A DNA stretch of 64,000 nt from Heliocidaris erythrogramma (Eukaryota; Echinodermata; Echinoidea; Camarodonta; Echinometridae): contig CM046857.1 in assembly GCA_025617745.1 (NCBI GenBank), positions 29,544,094-29,608,093 on the forward strand, in the 5' to 3' direction. Below the pieces are notes generated by a model. The model had not been told where the DNA came from. It saw nothing but the letters and a program-made list of their open reading frames with translations, and did no database searches. The position numbers and the translations under genes are program-made. Below are positions 45,240 to 56,436 of this stretch, in pieces; the first letter of the stretch is position 1, and each line of letters opens with the position of its first letter.

Positions 45240-47072
45240 TTGAAGAATTTGATGCTTTCTAATGAAAATCTTAAAAAGAGAAAAAAGGCTGAAAGGAAAT
45301 GTCCAGGAATTTTGAAATATGTGAAATTTATACAATCTACTCATGGAGAACATCCCTGTGACTTCCCTTATGTTCTGTTATCTAATGTTCGTTCAATTAC
45401 TAATAGGTTTGATGAGTTGTTTATCGTCGCAAATCAATATGATGTCGATGTTTTGGCGATCACTGAGACGTGGTGGGTCAGATATACACCGCTTGACTCA
45501 TTTTCAATTCCAGGATATGTAACATTCTCAAAATCTCGCGTTGGAAAACAAGGTGGTGCATGGTATCGCAATATATGTTAAAGGGATACTAAACCGCAGA
45601 TTGTGGACGTTTTAATGTCGCGAGAGGGCACCGTGATCGTTACCTAATCATGCCGTTGCCTAGCCATTTGACAAGGCCTCGTGACTTGGCTATTTTCCTC
45701 GTCATGCTGTGCCTGAGATGAGACTAGCCGGCGACGAAAAGAATCAACACGGCCGGGTGAACGCGCGATCGAGCGACTTTAGTCTCGAGGCCTTTTGGAA
45801 CCTGGGTTTCCATCGTCCGATATGAATTATTCACGAGTTGACATTCGTATGCTAACACGCCTACCGAGGATTATCGACCAATCACAACGGTATCTGCGGG
45901 GCTTGCTTTCCATGATTGATGTACTAGTAGCTTGCACGGGTCGCGCTAGCTCGAGATGAAGGCGAATTTGCATACCAAATGTATGCTGACGTCATGCGAA
46001 GATACGTTTGCTGATTGGCTCCTACCTATAAGGTAGCAGATCCTCGCTAGGAACAAAGGATAACATAAGAAATACAGGCCAGGTTCCAAAAGGCCCTCGG
46101 ACTCACGTCGCTCGATCGCGCATTCACCGGGCTGGGCGGCTAGTCTTGTTATGCAGCCACTACTAGCTTACTTGCCGAGAAAAATAGCCAAGTCACGAGG
46201 GCCTTGTCAAAAGGCTAGCAGTTGCCCCGCGGGGCGCAAACCTCAGATATAGACTGGTCGCCGCACAAACATGCACCCTCCGCCTGAGCTCGAGCTCTCG
46301 TGCGAGATTCGGTCGGATTTGGTCGGCTTCGTGCAGTCGAAATGTAATCCCACTTAGTCCAACGGACGCGTTCGACGCACAAACTTTGTGTACGAGTGAA
46401 TGGGGCTTACGCAATCCTGACTTTCCCCACGGCCGCCCGGTGGCGTATCCCTTTAAGCACAGGTTTAAACCTCGTGAACTAGAAATACATATCCCAAATG
46501 ATATTGCGGTTCAGTGGATAATAATGCGACCATGCATGTTTCTTGTATCATCGTATGTGTGATATATTTCCCTCTGCGACATGTCATGGCGAATGAGTAC
46601 ATTGAGCCCTTGACAACTTCAATTGATAGGTTATTAAGTACCTAGATGCAGCAATTTCAATTCTAGGAGATTTCAACGACTTGGATGATAGTCAATTGCT
46701 TTTAAATTATTGTTTTAGACAGATAGTCACGTTACAACACGAGGAACCAACATTTTAGATAAGATTATCAGTAATTTGTCATAATCTATACTGTGACATT
46801 CAGATTATTGCTCCGGTAGGCATGAGCGATCACAATTGTGTCTTGTTGTGTCCTTCCAATCATGAACGGATTTGTGAGTCGCAAAATAAAAATAAAACTA
46901 AGAAACGGTATGTGCGCCCCCTACGAGACAGTGGAATCCGGAGTTTCGGCACTCGGTTAAGAAGCCATTCGTGGAACGATTTTTACTTGACTGACAATCT
47001 TTCTGCCAAATGTGACTTATTTTTCAATTCTGTAAAAACGAATGTATTATCAACAGTTGATAAATACCTGTA
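45240..47072 (+). pseudogene. LINE endonuclease domain (broken)
   Basis: PYVLLSNVRSITNRFDEL and VDVLAITETWW carry the asparagine and glutamate of the AP-endonuclease fold. MSDHNCVLLCPSN at 46822 gives the C-terminal SDH motif. The TTAA element at 45578-46456 splits the domain. Without it and one TTAA the frame reads on (GIAIYVKHRFKPRELEI across the join). Further stops and shifts follow between 46500 and 46820. Confidence 0.85.
45578..46456. mobile_element. T2/Kolobok-like TTAA element inside the LINE
   Basis: TTAAAGGGATAC (45578-45589) is mirrored by GTATCCCTTTAA (46445-46456). Long subterminal inverted repeats follow: GACAAGGCCTCGTGACTTGG near 45670 against its complement near 46190, and a GATCGAGCGAC step near 45769 against GTCGCTCGATC near 46108. 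The 879-bp element has no transposase. Its GC content is visibly higher than its surroundings. Confidence 0.9.
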
Positions 47073-47108
47073 AAAGCCATTTCTTTACATGAGAATGATA
47101 AACCTTGG

Positions 47109-48480
47109 ATGAACTGCAATATTAAATCTTTAATTCTACAAAGACAACGAGCTTGGCATTTAAATAATCACGCCCTCTGGCGTTATTTGAGGAATAAAGT
47201 CTCATTAGCAATAAAAAATGCAAAAAAGGACTTTTACAATAAAAGAGTTCGTAAAGTGAAAACACAGAATCCTGCGAACTGGTATCGTCAGATAAAGTTG
47301 CTTACTAATGGACCTCAAGACCAACTAACCATCAATATTCCTGGCCTCTCAACTGATCATGTTAATAATTTTAAAGAGGAGGCCAACTGTATTAATGATC
47401 ATTTTCTACAGATTGGGTCTGACATACCTCATCTTAACAAGCATTTGTTACCTGCTTTTTTACCGTCGCCTTCTAAATGTCCTATTATTCAACCCTATGA
47501 AATATACAAGTTTTTATCCAAAATAAAGTTACAGAAAGCAAGTGTCTCTGACGATTTGCCGGTTCGTGTGATTCTTGAGATTGCTGTGGAGTTAAGCACA
47601 CCTTTTGCACATATACTGAATTTAAGTTTTCAACAGGGCATTTCCCCCTGATGTGGAAATATGCTGAAGTCATACCTGTACCTAAGTCTTACCCACCTAA
47701 AATTGATGAACTTAGACCAATTGCATTAACATCGTATTTTGCTAAGATTGCAGAATCATTTATTGCAAAATGGATGTGGGATGACATAACTGACAAAATA
47801 AATCAAAATCAGTTTGGTAATAGACGACATTTGTCAACTTGTCATTATCTGATTGGATTGGTACATGCCTTATACAGTAACGCTGAAAAACCACATTCTG
47901 TAGCAACAATACTTTTGACTGATTTTTCGAAAGCTTTCGATAGAATCAACCACAATTTGCTTGTTACTAAGTTAGTAGATCATCATGTTCGACCATGGTT
48001 AATTTCATTAGTAATTAACTTCCTTGACAAACGTCAGCAAGCTGTGAAGTATAAAGGTCAATTATCTCAACCTAAACACAATGGTGTAGGTGTACCCCAA
48101 GGTACTAAACTTGGGCCAATTTTGTTACTCGTCATGATAAACGATGACTGTAAAAATTGTGGTATGTCATATTTTAAATACGTTGATGATCTGACGTTGG
48201 TAGAATGTAGAACAAGAACACAAACATCCCAGTTACAAAGTCAATTAAAATGTCTCCATGCATGGACTTTGGAAAATTATATGAAAATGAACCCATCAAA
48301 ATACTGTTCAATTTCATTTTCTTTTTCTAAACAACCCATTCAACCACCAGTGTTATGCATTGACGTATGTAAATGAGGTAAAGATACTTGGCGTCATGAT
48401 TCAAACTGACCTTAATGGAATGCTCATGTGACAGAAACTATTAAGAAAGGTAACAGAAAACTATTTATGCTACGGAGATT
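47109..48480 (+). pseudogene. LINE reverse transcriptase (frameshifted)
   Basis: The frame at 47109-47651 covers the linker and RT start (KIKLQKASVSDDLPVRVI). The frame at 47651-48376 covers the RT core: DELRPIALTSYFAKIAESF, NQFGNRRHLSTCHYLIG, LTDFSKAFDRINHNLL, GVPQGTKLGPILL and the catalytic FKYVDDLTLVE. The YVDD box replaces the common FADD. A third frame continues with a KLFMLRRLKTY segment up to the LTR insertion. Target-primed reverse transcription would be its role. It is broken by at least two frameshifts and the LTR insertion. Confidence 0.9.
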
Positions 48481-48489
48481 AAAAACATA

Positions 48490-48619
48490 TGTAGAGTCCC
48501 TGGAATTCATTCGTATAGACGGTAGAGGGCCTCCTTAATTTTGGAGCGGGCACCTCTGTGCTTTTACTCATACAGATACTGAGAACCGTTCCCCACTCGG
48601 CTTTCTGTTAACTTCTACA
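48490..48619 (+). repeat. 5' LTR, copy 2
   Basis: Starts TGTAGAGTCC and ends AACTTCTACA, giving TGTAGA/TCTACA inverted tips. It is short (130 bp). No clear TATA or AATAAA is seen. Confidence 0.95.
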
Positions 48620-48625
48620 TCTTTT

Positions 48626-48642
48626 TGGCGACGGGGATGGGA
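48626..48642 (+). promoter_or_regulatory. Primer binding site for tRNA-Ser
   Basis: TGGCGACGGGGATGGGA starts six bases after the LTR. It is complementary to the 3' end of animal tRNA-Ser(GCT) including CCA, with one mismatch by my recollection of that tRNA. Mag-clade elements use tRNA-Ser. Confidence 0.75.
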
Positions 48643-49303
48643 TGGAATGGGTCTCTGAGTAGCACTCCTATGCCTTTTCAGCAGAGTGGTGACCAGCTTG
48701 TTCGAGGTGGATGACTGAAGAAAAAGAGTGTTTGGCCAGCAGATAGTGCTGGGATGTGACAGTTAGTTGGTGACGATGTCTAGATGTTGATGTCTTCTAA
48801 AGTGCAAGTTCACCCAAGGGACAGTTGTACCATTAAGTTTTACAGAGACAGACATTGGATTTCCATTGTTTCAGTACAAGATTTGTCAGGACATCAGCAA
48901 TTCACACAGAGAATGTTCAAGTGACTCTATACAGGACTTATGATACACATATCTTCGAGGTTGTATCAGAGGGAAGGACGCTCAAGTGACTTTATATGGA
49001 ACTTTTAAATACATTTGCATAAATCACCTTCAAGGTTTTGTTATAAGGATGCATTACCATCAGCTATGAAGTGGTAATAGGTAAGCTTGTTAATGATGTT
49101 TGTTATTTATGTGTTTCATATTTAGATTTCAACAGCATGGATTCATATATTGGGTTTAATGGATAATAATATGGGATTGCACTGATAGAGGTAGAGTAAG
49201 CTGGTTTGAGTCAGTAGAAAGTTATTTTAGGTTGATTCAGTATTTTACCCTTTGAGATCCCCTGATTTAGAGTTCCCATTTTCTATTACACAGTATTTTG
49301 AAG

Positions 49304-50352
49304 ATGTCTTTCATTAAGATAGAGGATTCCCCAGGGGACATCTCTGAGTATCCCTTAGAAAGGGAAGGACACCTGTTGTTAGAAGTTTTACAAGGGGTGC
49401 ATCCTTGTGCAAATGGCCTGATTTATACAGGGGATGATGGTGGGAAGAAGAGAGCAAATCCGTGAGCCACCTAGTGGATGGAAGGAACAGGTGGTATATA
49501 GTCCTTTCAGTCCTGTAGGGAGTAGCGATGGTGAGAACTTGGAGTTGACTGAGCTAAAGAGACAGCTTCAAGAGCTATCTGAGAGGCAGCCCACCAAGCT
49601 GGTGATGGCACCTGAAAGGAAAATCCCCATCTTTGATGGGAAAGCAGCTGAGGTTGACGATTTTGTAATCAGCGTGAATGGGTCCTTTTCCAGATATGGG
49701 ATTGCAGAGGAGGAAAAGGTCGCCTATCTCCTGGATTTTGTCAGAGGAGTCCCAAGGGTAGAGGTTCAATCCCTCCAGAAGGAAGGAAAGACCGCAGAGG
49801 AGATTTTGACATTTCTTCGGGAGGGATTCCTATGCCAGATTGCGTAACCTTGGAGAACTACAAAGACTCTTCCTTGAAAGGAGACAGAAGAGGGGGGACC
49901 TTGAGAGGAGATTCAACAGCCTCTGCAGGAGAGAGCCCAAGCTTTACTTGGATCCTAACGCAATTCTCATTGAGCAGTTCATCGAAGGTCTTGAGGATCA
50001 GGTACTGAGGAACGCCAGCAGGGATAGATATGAGTTCAATAAGGATCTGGACTTCCGTGAGTGAAGGGAATTTGCCATTCGGAGGTCAGGACAAGAAGAG
50101 TCTCGGGTCCATTGCCAAGATGGTGCCCGACAGGCAGCCCTCCAGAACAAGCAGATGGGGCAACAGACTCCTTCATCAAATGTGCTCCTAGCAATAAAAG
50201 AAATGGGAGAGATGGTTGTTAAGGCCGTCAGAGAGGTACTACCCGCAACTTCAGTCACCCAAGCTACAAATGGTCCTCGTGCTCTATATGGGGCGAAGCG
50301 GTTCTTCAGGAATTTTGGGAGCGAATGGAAACTTCAGGACAAGGGTATCTAA
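49304..50352 (+). pseudogene. gag-like region, copy 2
   Basis: Same structure as 211-1200, with the same early frameshifts and the same in-frame TGA (50062-50064). Here the 59-base segment absent from copy 1 is present (about 50154-50212, reading MGQQTPSSNVLLAIKEMGE) and keeps the frame open to 50352. The shared lesions were already present before the large duplication. Confidence 0.75.
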
Positions 50353-51172
50353 CAAGACTCAACCAGCCTACGCCCGAGCTGTGCAAGGGGTGATGAAAAT
50401 CATCAGTGACCGGGCCAGACTAGGTGATGAGAGTGGTGGAGTTGGTAGAGCGTACCTCAGAGGGAGTGACATCATAGTGTCTGGAAGGCAGTCTGTCATT
50501 ATCGAGGGACAGAGGAGCACTGAGATTGGAGTTACCTTTGACGCTGTTCTGGAGCCAGATCAAAATGGGGCTATTCCAAGTGGAGTGACTTTGCCTCCGT
50601 CCTTCGTCAGTGTTCGAGAAGGGAAATTTCCACTGGTCCTACACAACGGTAGTGACTGTGACATTGTTTTACCCGATGCTGCACCACTTGGTCATCTCTA
50701 TGTAGGTAAAGAATGTAGTCAGGATCGCCATGCATCAGAGTGTGGGAGGGTTTGCAAGATTTCAACTGAAGAGAAGGAACTAGAACCAGATCTAGACATA
50801 CCAGTAGCTGTCAATTACACAGCGCTAGAGGAGAGAGAAGTGACCAGTTACACCATGAGGGCCACGTTTGAGGTACATTCTCCAGGCACGCAGGTTCCCC
50901 AAGCAGTGTGTAACCATACCGAGGTGAATCGACAGGGAGGAACGCCATGCTTACCCGGACTGTCAATGCAAGAGATAGAGGTACAGCAGCAGACTGATGA
51001 CGTTTTACAGGAAGTTCGAGGGTTTGTCCGCCGAGGTACAGCTCCCGTCAGACAGGAGCGGGAGCAACTGTCGCGTGATGTATTGGACCTGCTGAAGGAG
51101 TGGAAAAGACTCTCTTTTGAAGATGGTGTCTTGGTAAGGAGAGTGGAGTCTCCAAAGGATGGGCAAGCCTAA
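50353..51172 (+). pseudogene. pol linker region, copy 2
   Basis: Nearly identical to 1201-2020 (a few substitutions, for example SSTEIG to RSTEIG). It lacks the reverse transcriptase and RNase H in the same way. Confidence 0.6.
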
Positions 51173-52308
51173 GAGATGTGGCTCTCAGTCGATACCACGA
51201 TTCTGGAGGACATTTTGGCCACAAGAAGACGTATCGCATGCTAGCTACCAAAGTTCTGGCAGAAGATGGCGCATGATGTGAAGGAGTGGTGTCGCAGGTG
51301 TAAGAGATGTACGTTGAGTAAACCCCCGGTGAGGAGGACAAAGGCACCCTTTTCTAGTCTCTCCGCCAATGCACCCATGGAAGTTTTAGCCATTGATTTT
51401 ACAGTTCTTGAACCATCTCAGGACGGCTATGAAAATGTACTTGTGATCACGGATGTGTTCACCAAGTACGCTTGGGCAGTGCCAACTAAGGATCAGTGCG
51501 CTGCTACTGTCGCCAGGATTTTGGTGAAACATGAATAAGGAAGATTCTTTGAGGCTTATATAGTGAGGGAACTATGTGCATTGTACGGTATCCAGAAGAG
51601 TCACACTGTCCCGTACCATCCTGCCGGAAACGGACAATGTGAACGTTTTAACCGGACATTACATAACATGTTGGTCACCCTACGTGAAGCACAGAAGAGA
51701 AAGTGGACAGTATACTTGCCTGAGCTGATGTTTGCATATAACAACGCACCACATTCATCAACTGGTGTTGACCCATTTTTCCTGATGGTCGGGAGAAACG
51801 CACGTGCCCCCGGTGATATTAACCTAGGTAGGGAAGCTCAGCGATACAGAACAATGGGCGGCTTTATCGGGCAATATCAGCATCGATTGAAGACTGCGAG
51901 AGCCCTGGCCGCTAAGCAAGCCTAGACTGCCATTGCTGCCAGACAGGTCAAGCAGGCAAAGAAGGATTTGAGACACCGCCTGCGCTGGGTCAATATGTTC
52001 TCGTTAGGAAACAGACCTTGAAGGGTCGACACAAAATCCAGGATGCCTGGGAGGAAGAACCCTTTATGGTGGTCAAACAACCTTTTCCAGACAGACCAGT
52101 ATACGTTGTGAAGAATAAGTCAGAGGAGAAGGTTTTGCACCGAACTCAACTCAAGCTCTGTCCTTGGCTACCAAGTGGGGCTACAGACTCTGTGCAGGAG
52201 GTCATTTCCGATGAATCAGGAAGTGGGGAATTCAACCTCAATAGCCGCTGGAGGTTATGTCTTCCGTCAACTAGGGAATACAGGTGGAATTGGTGGTGCT
52301 GGGTTTAG
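51170..52308 (+). pseudogene. integrase remnant, copy 2
   Basis: Same zinc finger, first aspartate and glutamate motifs as copy 1, and the same loss of the segment with the second catalytic aspartate at about 51536-51550. Copy differences include PPVRRT for PPARRT and CERFNRTLH for CERFNRKLH. Confidence 0.85.
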
Positions 52309-52462
52309 CCCTGACGAAGTGGACAACGACCTCCCTTCTTCCGAATCAAGGGGGTCCCACCCCAAAAATATCAGGACTTTTATCTGGGATAGTTTTAACG
52401 ATTTGTTGTTTTGTTACTAAATCAGTTTTTGGTTTGTCATCACGGGACGATGACAAAAATTA

Positions 52463-52474
52463 AGTGGGGAAGGT
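52463..52474 (+). promoter_or_regulatory. Polypurine tract
   Basis: AGTGGGGAAGGT lies directly before the 3' LTR, the expected plus-strand primer. It is purine except for the T at position 3 and the final T. Confidence 0.8.
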
Positions 52475-52604
52475 TGTAGAGTCCATGGAATTCATTCGTA
52501 TAGACGGTAGAGGGCCTCCTTAATTTTGGAGCGGGCACCTCTGTGCTTTTACTCATACAGATACTGAGACCCGTTCCCCACTCGGCTTTCTGTTAACTTC
52601 TACA
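52475..52604 (+). repeat. 3' LTR, copy 2
   Basis: 130 bp, differing from the 5' LTR by GTCCATGG for GTCCCTGG and GAGACCCG for GAGAACCG. Confidence 0.95.
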
Positions 52605-52696
52605 CATATAACCTACCTCTTTGTGATCTGGTTACCGTGTACCTTGGCTACATAAGACCAATTCTAGAGTACTGTGCACCTCTCTTTATCACTCTC
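52605..52696 (+). pseudogene. LINE RT C-terminal remnant after the LTR insertion
   Basis: After one copy of CATA is discounted, the LINE frame upstream of the LTR (RRLKTY) continues here and reads LVTVYLGYIRPILEYCAPL. The LINE ends at about 52696 where the palindrome-rich repeat begins. Confidence 0.85.
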
Positions 52697-53117
52697 AAAA
52701 AAACCTGGTCAAATATGATCAGGAACTGATCAGATTTGACGAGGACAACTTGTCAACCGGGCACCTGCACTATTCTGATCAAAATGATCCGGAAAATCTA
52801 GTCAAATATTTTGACAAGATTACGTGTTAAATGTGACCAGGAATTGATCAGATTTGATCAGAGTAACTTGTTAGCTGGGAACCTGCACAAAATATATTTT
52901 GACTAGAAAACTTGTCAAATATGACCAGAAACTGATCAGATTTGACCAGATTTTATCAGATTTGATTAGGATAACTAGTCAGCCGGGCACCTGCACTATT
53001 CTGATCAAAATGATCTGGAAAATCTAATCATATGTTTTGACTAGAAATCTAGTCAATTCATTTGATTAAGTAATCAAATCAAATTTGATGCAGGAACCTG
53101 GTCAGCTTGACACATTC
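52697..53117. repeat. Degenerate palindrome-rich repeat (CTGATCAG units), copy 2
   Basis: Matches 3545-3965 with single-base differences such as TGTCAACC for TGTCAGCC. Confidence 0.7.
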
Positions 53118-54778
53118 TGCACAAAATGATTATAAATCTTAGACCAATTGTATAACATAAGCCATTAGAAAATAAATGCAATAAAATATGACTCGTAAAA
53201 ATCTGATCATCCGTTAATGCATTATATTTTCTAACTGCATATTTGAATATACATAGAATTCAATGCACCATCAATTTTACATGAATACTGAAAAAAGACA
53301 TCACAAAATAATTTAATTATTGGCAAACTTATTCCAATATACCTGTAAGATAAACGCTCTATAACATGCCAACAGTAGAATAAACCCAAGGTTCATTTAT
53401 AACAGTATCAAAATCTTAATCCAAATTACACGACGCATGACTTCCATACAGCAAATAATCATCCATTCTATATTGCAGGTTATATCACAATTTTTGGAAA
53501 TGCACTATTCAACTGTGTCAATCATGCACGTCACTGTATACTGGAACGTTGTGTGATGACTGGGATCATAATGATATTATAAGTATTCAAAACATTGATA
53601 TTTTAGACTTCAAATGAATAAATGAAATTTCTCACTTATATATGCACATTTTTGTATTACAAAGTCTAAAAAAATAGAAATTATAAGTTGTAGTGTTTCA
53701 ACAAAAGTTCCAGAACTCCAGAAGCATGCTTTCAGGAATATTGCATTCTACTTTTGCCTAAAATTGCAATTTTCTTTGAAAGAGACACAGAAAATTATGC
53801 TTACATGCATCAATATAGTTACATGTAGCAGCTTTTCTTGGTGAATAATCATACACAAGTGGCCAGCAATATTTGCCATGATTGGCTCTTTGGGTATCAC
53901 AAATGATCATCACTTGCAGATGATAGTGTACAATACTGTGAAAACTAACTTTTGTTATCCCATTACTACCATACTCTGCAGAAGAGTCTCCATCACCATT
54001 TTAACCATGTCAAAACAACAACAAATCCAAGGATATAATGCAAGAAACCTCTGATACTCTTTGTAACTTGATATCAGACAATTTCTGGCTAAAATCTGTA
54101 CAGTAATATTGATATATAACTTTAAAATGACATACATACCCCGTTTTAATATATACAAATTTGTCAATGATAGGAATGTCAAGAGACAATAGTATGTACC
54201 TACCTCTCTGTTGAGCAATATCTCGCTCATTTCTGACAAAGCAACTGTTATTCAGTGATTGAAAATTTGTGAGTTGATATTAATATGATTGTGTGAAAAC
54301 GTGATGCTGTTGTGTGCAAGTGCTCAACTGAGAGGTACACATGTACATACGATTGGCTGATCTTGGGTGACTGATGATTAACTGATGAGGTCACAACGCA
54401 ATTGACCCTACCACATATCCTCTTAATAATTTTCCTGAGCTGCGCACATGTTCTTGTTTTATGAATGCACATGTTCATTGCAAAACGCGTACAAGTGCAT
54501 GCCCTACTTAAAATCACATGCTGTGCTCGATACTTCTTAGTGTAAAGTTCAGCGTCTTCAGGCAGCTACATTGCGCAAAGCGGAAATGCAGAGGTCGACA
54601 TTTGGTCGATATTTGGACATTTGACCCATCAGTTTTATTGAAAATATCAAGGAAATCAATTGAACTGAATATATGCGGTAGGGAGAATTGGGACTGTAGA
54701 TGGTTTTTATGGAGGCTCGGCTTAGCAGGTATACGAAAATAATTAAAAACAAGATGAATGCGACTGCGTCTCCTATAT

Positions 54779-56436
54779 ATGCCTCCGCCTAAATTCAGTT
54801 GATGGCTCAAACTCTTCTAGAAATATTTGATAACAAGGCTAAAAACCAGTAATTTCATGTAATTTTATGTAAATTGACCTCTGTGACCTATGACCTTTGA
54901 CCTACTTACCCCAAAATCTAATCAGTTCATCTTTCTATGGGTATGCATACTGGTACCAAGTTTGAAGTTCTCACCTCAGATAGTTCTTGAGATATCGCGG
55001 TAACGGTGCTAAAAACCACTAATTCCATGTAATTTCATGTAAATTGACCTCTGTGACCTTTGAACTTTGACCTACCTACCCCAAAATCTAATCAGTTCCT
55101 CTTTCTATGGGGATACATACTGGTACCAAGTTTGAAGTTCTTACCTCAAACAGTTCTTCAGAAATCGTGGTAACGGTGCTAAAATCCAAGAATTTCATGT
55201 AATTTCATGTAAATTGACCTCTGTGACCTCTGACCTTTGACCTCCTTACCCCAAAATCTAATCAGTTCATCTTCGTATAGGGAAACATACTAGTACCAAG
55301 TTTGAAGTTCTTACCTCAAACAGTTCTTGAGATATCGTGGTAACGGTGCTAAAAACCAAGAATTTTTATGTAATTTCATGTAAATTGACCTCTGTGACCT
55401 CTGACCTTTGACCTCCTTACCCCAAAATCTAATCAGTTCATCTTCGTATACGGAAACATACTAGTACCAAGTTTGAAGTTCTTACCTCAAACAGTTCTTG
55501 AGATATCGTGGTAACGGTGCTAAAAACCAAGAATTTTTATGTAATTTCAGGTAAATTGACCTCTGTGACCTCTGACCTTTGACCTACTTACCCCAAAATC
55601 TAATCAGTTCATCTTTCTATGGGGATACATACTGGTACCAAGTTTGAAGTTCTCACCTCAGATAGTTCTTGAGATATCGCGGTAAAGGTGCTAAAAACAG
55701 TAATTCCATGTAATTTCATGTAAATTGACCTCTGTGACCTCTGAACTTTGACCTACCTACCCCAAAATCTAATCAGTTCCTCTTTCTATGGGGATACACA
55801 CTGGTACCAAGTTTGAAGTTCTCACCTCAAACAGTTCTTGAGATATCGCGGTAACGGTGCTAAAAACCAAGAATTTCATGTAATTTCATGTAAATTGACC
55901 TCTGTGACCTCTGACCTTTGACCTCCTTACCCCAAAATCTAATCAGTTCATCTTCGTATAGGGAAACATACTAGTACCAAGTTTGAAGTTCTCACCTCAG
56001 ATAGTTCTTGAGATATCGTGGTAACGGTGCTAAAAACCAAGAATTTTTATGTAATTTCATGTAAATTGACCTCTGTGACCTCTGACCTTTGACCTCCTTA
56101 CCCCAAAATCTAGTCAGTTCATCTTCGTATAGGGAAACATACTAGTACCAAGTTTGAAGTTCTTACCTCAAACAGTTCTTGAGATATCGTGGTAACGGTG
56201 CTAAAAACCAAGAATTTTTATGTAATTTCATGTAAATTGACCTCTGTGACCTCTGACCTTTGACCTCCTTACCCCAAAATCTAATCAGTTCATCTTCGTA
56301 TGGGGATACATACTAGTACCAAGTTTGAGGTTCCTACCTCAAATGATTCTTCAGATATCGCGGGGCGGACGGACGCACGGACGGACAACCCGAAAACATA
56401 ATGCCTCCGGCACCCACCTTCGGTGGGCGGAGGCAT
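54779..56436. mobile_element. Hairpin-ended element with nine 170-bp satellite units, copy 2
   Basis: Same termini and unit number as 5627-7284, with scattered substitutions between copies (for example GACCTATGACC for GACCTCTGACC in the first unit). Confidence 0.85.

Larger units (their letters stand above)
44864..48489 (+). mobile_element. CR1/Jockey-type LINE, interrupted twice
   Basis: In order: an N-terminal region with a 2A-like relic, an apurinic-like endonuclease domain split by a TTAA element, the reverse transcriptase, then the LTR element at 48490. The last LINE part is at 52605-52696. Several frameshifts and stops make it non-functional. The 5' limit is uncertain. Confidence 0.85.
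48490..52604 (+). mobile_element. Complete but defective Ty3/gypsy LTR retrotransposon, copy 2
   Basis: 130-bp LTRs bound 3.86 kb of internal DNA. The 4-base target duplication CATA flanks it (48486-48489 and 52605-52608). Primer site, gag, pol linker, integrase and purine tract are in the usual order, but protease, reverse transcriptase and RNase H are missing. The serine-tRNA primer site suggests the Mag/SURL branch. The two LTRs differ at 2 of 130 positions, so insertion was fairly recent. Confidence 0.93.
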
